Origin: Lentinula raphanica | Lineage: Eukaryota; Basidiomycota; Agaricomycetes; Agaricales; Omphalotaceae | Assembly: GCA_027919835.1 (NCBI GenBank) | Contig: JANVFP010000013.1 | Span: 310,001 to 374,000, forward strand | Length of the DNA stretch: 64,000 nucleotides | Reading direction: 5' to 3' | Part shown: piece by piece, positions 56,961 to 64,000 of the stretch | How positions within the stretch are numbered: position 1 is the first letter of the stretch | Layout of the letters: each line of letters begins with the position of its first letter | The notes under the pieces: model-generated | What the model saw: only the letters and a program-made list of their open reading frames with translations | Told to the model about the DNA's origin: nothing | The model's database searches: none | Position numbers and translations under genes: made by a program

Positions 56961-58486
56961 TCTTGTATGCCTGATCAAATGTAGCCAGGAAGAAATTCTT
57001 CTCAACAAGAGTTGGTTGATGTAACCGTCCAAGGGGTCAGAGACCCCAGGGTGGTTAAGAACTGAGCTGGCCCAGCAACCCCCAGGGGGATAAGAGCTAG
57101 TTACCAGCTATAGAGGGACTTGAAGGATCACCCAATGTACACAAGATCCAATCTATTGCAGTGGAGGTGAACAAGAATAAGGCCAAAGATTACATAATAT
57201 CTAAGAATCCACCTGACTGCCCTAAACCTAACCCTAACTGCCTAGAACTGGCAACGCCGCCGGTTACAGTTGAGAAAGAACATTCCCGGGAATCTTTGCA
57301 TGCCTTGGATAATATCCAATGAAGGTGATGACTCAGTTCATGGGTGTTTGCTCATTTTTATAAAAAATCCTTCAGTGGCTGTTTGCCTAACAGTTACCCA
57401 GTATATGCCTGATAAAATTTTGTCAATGCCACTAGAGCTTTCCAAGATGCACCGAGTGCATCAAGTAGTATCTCTTATCATCATCCCTTCCCTTTCATTG
57501 AGCATTAAAACAATACAGTAGCTATAGTTACCTCTCAAATAAGAAAACTACTATGGTCTGTCGGGTAGATAGAATATTTCAAGTTTTTGCTGATAGAGCT
57601 TGATGTACTCACTATTAAAAAAAATAAGTTGATAGGTGTGTTCCTAGACCTTGAAAACCCTTATACCCAAACCCTTGAAGAGCTAGATGGCAAGAGTAAA
57701 GTGTTGGTCAATGACCGACAAACAACAGGCAGTTATACTGCATTGGTCACACAATGTCACCTGAATGCCACTCAATGGCAAGCATGTCAGCTCGGCACTG
57801 GGCAGAATTTTAATGACTTCTGTAATGACTCCCATGACCAAATATGTGAAGGCGGCAAACTCCGATATAGCCGACTTCCAGCATTGCACTTTTGTCACGC
57901 TCGAGAGTCGAGGTGAACCTCATTTTCTTTTGCTCACTGTATCCTCAAATTAGACCTGATCCCTTCAAGAGCTGTAGAGCACGGACTAGGGATGATAAGA
58001 ACTTGTGTGCGCAACTTTTTTCAAGTATAAGTATTCCTCTTCATGTTGTTCCTGAGGGTCCAATTAATTATCACGCTGTTTTCTCGAACAAATTTATATT
58101 TCTCATTTGCAATCCTCACGAATAATTATTAAAACAAGTGGATGATGAGTTGGAATAAGTCTAAAGGAATATACTGAGAAAGCCTTGGAAGCAGGGGGTG
58201 CTCTGGGCTTCTAAAAACAAGCATTCTTTGGTCAATATAACTTCCTGCACTGGTTTATCTTCCCTACAGACCATAGTAGTGTTGCTGAGCTGGATATACA
58301 TTCTAATGTAACAAACTCAATATATTCCCAAAGATCACAACTGTAGTCAAAACAGCTAGCCATGAGCTGGTGATCCTACACAATAATAATACCTTATATT
58401 ATCGAAATGCCTTGAATTCATATGTACATGTTCGGTCCTCGTCCCTTTTTGGGTCACTGTTATTGTTCTTTTGTTTTTTTCAGTTT
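56961..58486. other. AT-rich non-coding stretch
   Basis: About 1.5 kb with no supportable gene. The longest frame (57587-57916, +) has no recognisable family or splice context. A short CCTAAACCTAACCCTAACTG near 57222 resembles about two and a half telomere units. Probably transposon debris. Confidence 0.35.
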
Positions 58487-58739
58487 CACACTGCGGGGAT
58501 GAGCCGATATTCCTGCCCCGAAAAGTGTGGGAATATGCCAAGAAAATGTACAATTTTCCACAAATTATGATGGGTAAAATATTCATAAGAATACCAGAAT
58601 AATTGACAGAGTGATTAACTGAGAAGAGTTTGGGAATATTGTGTACATTCTCCACTCAATCCTGCCTTGGAAATTGAAAAAAAATCCTAAGATACCCACT
58701 ATGGGATTGCTTCAAAAGATTCTCCCAGTATTCTCCCAT

Positions 58740-58826
58740 AGAATATGGATTATTCAGCATATTCTTGGAGAGAATGTCATATCCTCCCCAGATTATGAGG
58801 GGAATATGCTGAATAATCCATATTCT
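58740..58826. repeat. Perfect 25 bp palindromic hairpin
   Basis: The arms 58740-58764 and 58802-58826 are exact reverse complements (25 of 25), containing GGATTATTCAGCATATTC, separated by 37 bp. It lies inside the CACTG-ended element. Confidence 0.85.
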
Positions 58827-59000
58827 CTGGAAGACCATTTTGAAGAACCTCATGGTTTTCATGAGGTGAGCATTTTGGTTGTTTTTTGAATTTTTGATGC
58901 AGGATTATCTCGAGAATATTCAGAATGTTCCCAGGATTTTCTGAATTGATTGCCCTGCCAACTATTCCGGCATCCTTTTGAATATTCTACTCATAATTTG

Positions 59001-59853
59001 GGGGCGGTATCCATGTCGGTGGAAGATACTGATACCGGATACTGATTTCATAATCACACAGCCACATTCCCACATGCAGCTCTCCTCTTTTGCAGCAAGT
59101 ACTCGACTATTACACTGTCTTTTAGGCTCAAATCTCACAACTAATGCATAAAATATTGTAGTATTAAGTAGAGTCAATAAAAACAATGCCAGTATATGTT
59201 TTCCAAATGTACAAATGAGTATCAGTATTGAGAACTTTTCATTATCCAGTGTTCACTCGCTCCTGGTCATGGAAATGATAAAATTTGTGCATAAGTTAAG
59301 TGTAGAATAAATAGAACACCCGCGCAACAGATCTGCACAATCACTATCAAAGAATGCTTGCTATTAATGTCAAGGACAGTACTTGCTTTTGACGAGGAGA
59401 TCATTAGGCGCCTTCGGGCGCTAAATCAGTTATGCAACACGCCAGTATCCAGAATTGCCTTTTATGTATCATTATTGAAAAAACCATTTTTGTTGCTTGT
59501 CCTTTCACCTACCACATAAATAGGATCTCAGAAAATCAAAGCATAATATAGCTACATACTCAGAAATTTTGAAGACCAAACCATGGATATTGAGCTTCAA
59601 AACCTCAGTTGTAGATGCAGAATTCCCAGAATCCGAGATTTGTCAATTATCAATGATAGATGGACAATGAGACTTCAACTTCTCCAAGAGGCAATCATTA
59701 CAGAGGTGCAGTACACACTAGCTATGGAACAGGATGACTCAAGGGCATAGAAACTTGGAACAATGCTTTTTCTCCCTTTCATTTTTTTCCTTTTTAGGAA
59801 AATTTCTTTTTTGAATTAATTTTATTTTCACCCACCGACATCGCTATCGGGCC
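59001..59853. mobile_element. hAT-like non-autonomous unit 1 of a tandem pair
   Basis: An 853 bp unit starting GGGGCGGTATCCATGTCGGT and ending with a related inverse (ACCGACATCGCTATCGGGCC). The 8 bp ATAATTTG precedes it (58993-59000) and recurs after unit 2 (60714-60721). No coding capacity. A small GC hairpin, GGCGCCTTCGGGCGC, lies inside. Confidence 0.75.
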
Positions 59854-59859
59854 AATTTG

Positions 59860-60713
59860 GGGGCGGTATCCATGTCGGTGGAAGATACTGATACCGGATA
59901 CTGATTTCATAATCACACAGCCACATTCCCACATGCAGCTCTCCTCTTTTGCAGCAAGTACTCGACTATTACACTGTCTTTTAGGCTCAAATCTCACAAC
60001 TAATGCATAAAATATTGTAGTATTAAGTAGAGTCAATAAAAACAATGCCAGTATATGTTTTCCAAATGTACAAATGAGTATCAGTATTGAGAACTTTTCA
60101 TTATCCAGTGTTCACTCGCTCCTGGTCATGGAAATGATAAAATTTGTGCATAAGTTAAGTGTAGAATAAATAGAACACCCGCGCAACAGATCTGCACAAT
60201 CACTATCAAAGAATGCTTGCTATTAATGTCAAGGACAGTACTTGCTTTTGACGAGGAGATCATTAGGCGCCTTCGGGCGCTAAATCAGTTATGCAACACG
60301 CCAGTATCCAGAATTGCCTTTTATGTATCATTATTGAAAAAACCATTTTTGTTGCTTGTCCTTTCACCTACCACATAAATAGGATCTCAGAAAATCAAAG
60401 CATAATATAGCTACATACTCAGAAATTTTGAAGACCAAACCATGGATATTGAGCTTCAAAACCTCAGTTGTAGATGCAGAATTCCCAGAATCCGAGATTT
60501 GTCAATTATCAATGATAGATGGACAATGAGACTTCAACTTCTCCAAGAGGCAATCATTACAGAGGTGCAGTACACACTAGCTATGGAACAGGATGACTCA
60601 AGGGCATAGAAACTTGGAACAATGCTTTTTCTCCCTTTCATTTTTTTTCCTTTTTAGGAAAATTTCTTTTTTGAATTAATTTTATTTTCACCCACCGACA
60701 TCGCTATCGGGCC
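59860..60713. mobile_element. hAT-like non-autonomous unit 2 of a tandem pair
   Basis: An 854 bp near-exact repeat of unit 1, separated from it only by AATTTG (59854-59859). The only difference I noticed is one extra T in a poly-T run. The outer flanks share ATAATTTG, so the pair behaves as one insertion. Confidence 0.75.
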
Positions 60714-60931
60714 ATAATTTGTGACACATTGTACATTTTCTCGGCATATTCCCCCACTTTTCCGGACAAGAATATCGGCTCATCCCCGCAGTGTGATCAC
60801 CTGTGCGTTCATGGTTCAGCTCTGGACTTTGTAGTCGCTACAGCTTGCCTCAACATCCACACACTTGTCCTCTTCTTTCTTCAACACATCACTCCGGCGA
60901 AGCGAAGCGTAGGCACTAACTTGTAGAAACC

Positions 60932-63051
60932 TTATGGAAATCCTTGCTTGAGTCTTGCTTCTACAGCTCTAGCTCTCCTTTCTCTTTCAATTTTCAGCCT
61001 CATTTCTGGTGTCAACCCAGTAACTCCGGCTATATCTCCCCCTCCTCCAAGTTTGCGTGGCCCAGTCACTGGTGCAGAACTTGGGATAAAATCATCAAAG
61101 GCAGTTGGTTTCTCTTTCTCCTTTTCTTTCTCCTTGATTTCTCGCTCTTTCACCCTATCCTTTAATCCTTTCCTCCTAGCTTTCTTTTTCTCATCACGTT
61201 CATCTTCCATTTCTTTGCTCAGTGCGCTTGGTACATGAGCGGCGCCGAACCAATCCCACCACTCGGGATTTGCGCCAGCATTACGACGGAAAACATCACG
61301 GACCGAACGAGATTGAGCAAGGTCATACGCAGTGTTGTGTCGCGGGTTGGATCCATGTTCCTCTCCTTCTTCTGTTCTATCCCCTTTGATTTCCACTCGT
61401 GGAACGGGTATGGTAGGATCTGCACGCATCTCCAGGAGCCAGTTCACGACATCTTCTTGGTTCGAGTGAGCGGCTAGCTGAAGTAGAGTTGCGACGCGTT
61501 TCTCCCCGATCCACTCTGGTATCCGAGCATCGATACCCCCAAGGTCTTTTCCTTCACGCTCCCAGAACGTTTTCAAAGGTTCTAAACGACCTTTGCTAAC
61601 CATCTCCACAAGCCGTGACCATTTTTCTCGCAACATCTCTTCCTCCTTGCTCATCTTGATGGGCTTGATGTTAGGCTTTTCAACGGCTACAGGAGCGGGT
61701 ACGGTGGTAATCGGTTTTGGTTTAGGAAGTGAAGCCAAGTAAGCTTCATCCTGAGCTCGTAACGCCTCTTCGGTAAAATGCGAGACTTTAATTCGTGTCA
61801 GCTCCTGTAAACAGCGAGATAGTTCGGATTGAGTCTGAGAGAGAGAACTTCAGATAAATAATCATAAGGGTGAATGAAAACAAAGATACATACGGGTCTT
61901 CGAGTTGGAAACGGGAAAGTGCGCAGACGTTCGTCGCCTTTCAAGATCGGAGCACCATCGTAGTCCATGAAGATTTTGCGATTAGCACCACTAGCCCTAA
62001 TGAATATCAACTCGCAGTCGTTGATTTCTTCTTCCCAATCGGTCAACAAATTTCGGATGTCCTAATGTAAAGCCCTCAGTGAAGAATTTACCAGTTAGAT
62101 GTTGTAGCATACATCTCGCAGTGCCTGCTCGCCATATCGTCGGAGCAATGCTCCCGCACTTTTTGCATTGCCTTTTGCATTATCATTGAGGCTTTGGGAA
62201 CCACCTTGCTTTCTACGCGCTGTGGTTGTGTTCAGTGGATCGTCGTGGATGATACGGAATGGTCTTACTGGTATATCTGTGAAATGTCTTATGTCTTAGC
62301 ACTTCCGTTTCTGGAACAGGCTTCTTGGATTTCTTAGCGTTGACTTCGACCTCTGCGGCTCTACTAACACGGACGATAGCTCCGGCGAAATGTCCTCCTG
62401 CGACCATGAACATAGCCCAGCTGCGACCGTGAGGGACTGGTTCCTGCATGTCTTTCAATGCTTGTAGCTGACCATCCTCGGGCGTATCATACGGGAATAG
62501 AGCTCGGTAGACACCGATCTGTGTAGAAGGAGGAGAATGGAACCAAGATATTGCAGTGCGAGGAACCCTCCTTTGCGACGTTTCAGGCGAATCTGACCTC
62601 GCAGGTAGCTTTTGTTTGTTCACGAGTGTAGAAACCGCGTCGCGTTCGGAGTCGGAGCCTGTTTCTTCGTCACTAGATGATTCTGATCCAGACAAAGAGT
62701 CCTCCAAAGCTGAGGAGACATCAGCTTTCAATACTCCGAGCGTTGCACAGTAAGCTAACCATCGATGAGTTGGTTGAAATCTGACTCTGACACAGGTTGA
62801 CCACCATTGATCCTGTTTTTGACGTTATATCGATGCCAATCTGATCTGAAGTGCATCCTCTGCTCATTGATAGCAGAGAAAGAGATGCCAAGACATATGT
62901 TGCATGCTAATGTTGCAGAAGTAGATGGAGGGGGAACGGTGTCCGAAGATGAAGGTTCTATCGCTTGTTGATTATCCGCGGCGAGAAAGTTTCGTGGTAT
63001 GAGTGAATGCAGGAAGTCTGGAGGCAAAGCGAAGACGTGATAGGCGGTCAT
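60932..63051 (-). CDS. VMS1: VMS1/ANKZF1, peptidyl-tRNA hydrolase of ribosome quality control
   Basis: Vms1/ANKZF1 releases nascent chains from tRNA on stalled 60S subunits and works with Cdc48/p97, including on mitochondrial import products. Five exons (63051-62760, 62709-62269, 62219-62113, 62061-61894, 61834-60932) give 636 aa in consistent phase. In order: a C2H2 finger (ACNICLGIS to RSDWHRYN, about 54-80); an acidic Ser-rich linker; the VLRF1 catalytic domain (SWAMFMVAGGHFAGAIVRVS; HRYTTRRKQGGSQSLND, with the conserved Gln in GGSQ); ankyrin repeats (ATLLQLAAHSNQEDVVNWLL); a Lys/Glu-rich coiled coil; and a C-terminal p97-interacting motif (LKIERERRARAVEARLKQ). All hallmark parts are present. 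Its promoter is shared with the divergent phosphomannomutase gene. Confidence 0.93.
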
Positions 63052-63233
63052 AATGAAGGTAGAAAAGGATCGTGTATCCTGCAATCGCCGATGATTCGAG
63101 TCTTTCTACAGTGCACCGGTTCCGAAGTTGTCTGCAGAAATTTAGTGGGCGCTTGACGTTAACGCGATTAGCGCCCAGTAAATTATATACCCCACTTACA
63201 CGACTTGAACACGACATACTATCTTCTCTTTGA
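63052..63233. promoter_or_regulatory. Divergent promoter between VMS1 and phosphomannomutase
   Basis: Only 182 bp separate the two start codons, so both genes must take regulatory sequence from here. A TATA-like AATTATATA lies at 63181-63189, about 45 bp upstream of the phosphomannomutase ATG. Confidence 0.55.
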
Positions 63234-64000
63234 ATGGTTGCCTCAGATTTCTCTGACAGACCCCTCAACAAGCTTGTGCTTTTCGATGTTGACAATACCC
63301 TCACTCTAGCTCGTCAGGTACAACCCTCTTGCACTTCATCCTAGATCGCTGAACATCTATAGCCTTAGTAGGCTATAACGCCAGCAATGACCAAAGTCCT
63401 TCAAGACCTCAAAAAGAAGGCTGTCATAGGGTTTGTTGGAGGCTCAGACTTTGTGAAGATCTCGGAACAACTTTCTGTCAATGGTAGCAATGGTAAGAGT
63501 TAATCGATCGTGAAACCGTGAAGGACCCAGTATCATGTCTGTTCCCAGTTGTTCAAGATTTCGACTACGGGTTTGCAGAGAATGGACTCACGGCATACAA
63601 ACTCGGAAAGCCTCTACCTTCTCAATCATTCATCAAATTCCTCGGTGAAGAAAGATATAAACCAATGGTCAACTTCATACTTCACTATCTCGCCGATCTG
63701 GATGTTCCGATTAAACGGTTTGATTTCCATCGATTGACGATATGATACCGTGTCGAACTTCTGCCCACAGGGGAACCTTTGTAGAATTTAGAAATGGGAT
63801 GATCAATGTCAGTCCTCTAGGGCGTAATGCAACGTTGGTGAATCCCCTCTTCGATGGTATATTTTGATCTAATATGAAGTCTATAGTATAGCAGAAAGGG
63901 ACGCATTCGAGGCATACGACAACGTGCGCTGCTAAAAACACGGTACTCTCTGAACTTCATAATCACCTCCTACCCAGATACACGGTATTCGAACCGCCTT
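63234..64000 (+). CDS. SEC53: Phosphomannomutase, 3' end outside the window
   Basis: Converts mannose 6-phosphate to mannose 1-phosphate for GDP-mannose, needed for glycosylation and cell-wall mannans. Exons visible: 63234-63317, 63372-63492, 63549-63717, 63771-63833, 63887-63923, 63978 to the edge. The HAD-type motif I reads [13 protein letters not shown]. Then come [63 protein letters not shown] and [10 protein letters not shown], in the order and spacing of eukaryotic phosphomannomutases. Phases agree across all joins. The motif has Asn where the yeast enzyme has Gly (DVDNT for DVDGT); both catalytic Asp residues remain. About half the protein is present. Confidence 0.93.

Larger units (their letters stand above)
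58487..60795. mobile_element. CACTG-ended DNA element with nested insertion
   Basis: The left end CACACTGCGGGGATGAGCC (58487) and the inverse at the right end (to 60795) belong to terminal inverted repeats of about 80 bp with some mismatches; CGATATTC and AAAATGTACAAT are shared inside. Removing the tandem insertion leaves about 600 bp with no gene, hence a non-autonomous element. I could not find a convincing target duplication. Confidence 0.65.

Noticed and set aside
57218..57240. Telomere-like CCTAAACCTAACCCTAACTG
   Set aside because: Only about two and a half units; too short to call an interstitial telomere.
57587..57916. 109-codon plus-strand reading frame
   Set aside because: No family resemblance, no splice context, and it lies in AT-rich transposon debris.
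1..64000. CRISPR arrays, bacterial-style operons, rRNA or complete tRNA genes
   Set aside because: None seen; the gene structure is that of a eukaryotic nuclear genome. A tRNA-scanning program would be needed to exclude a missed tRNA.

Overview
The window is a stretch of nuclear chromosome from a basidiomycete mushroom, class Agaricomycetes. Its genes are split by many 45-75 nt introns with GT..AG ends and CTNAC-like branch points. It carries a KDZ transposase paired with a TET/JBP dioxygenase, a combination I know from mushroom genomes. I cannot name the species.

Left arm (1-11.7 kb) is ordinary gene space. It holds a partial mitochondrial TPR-like protein (-), TIM23, a velvet-family regulator, a CYSTM peptide, the mitochondrial phosphate carrier, cytochrome c1, a Thp3/LENG8-type SAC3/GANP protein (all +), and a C2H2-like zinc-finger protein (-). 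Several of these serve mitochondrial protein import, phosphate supply or respiration.

From about 11.65 to 60.8 kb lies nested transposon DNA. A CACTA-type fold-back element (11656-24860) was split by an 11.1 kb KDZ DNA transposon (11721-22868; 363 bp inverted repeats, 8 bp target duplication, five genes including transposase and TET/JBP) and by a small hAT element (23142-23971). Part of this nest recurs at 54.4-56.1 kb. A Penelope-like reverse-transcriptase remnant then abuts a 17.5 kb Ty3-type LTR retrotransposon (26785-44242). That element reads on the minus strand, has gag, pro and pol joined by two -1 frameshift heptamers, and carries two spliced genes on the opposite strand between pol and the 3' LTR. 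Next comes a tandem set of chromovirus copies (44243-54285), one broken by a CACTA-like MITE, then the duplicated nest, a minisatellite, and a CACTG-ended element holding two tandem 0.85 kb hAT-like units.

Right arm (60.9-64 kb) returns to host genes: VMS1/ANKZF1 (-), which releases stalled nascent chains, and phosphomannomutase (+, cut by the window end), transcribed divergently from a shared 182 bp gap.

Intron positions were worked out by hand from splice signals, reading-frame phase and family similarity. Boundaries may be off by a base or two where evidence is weak.
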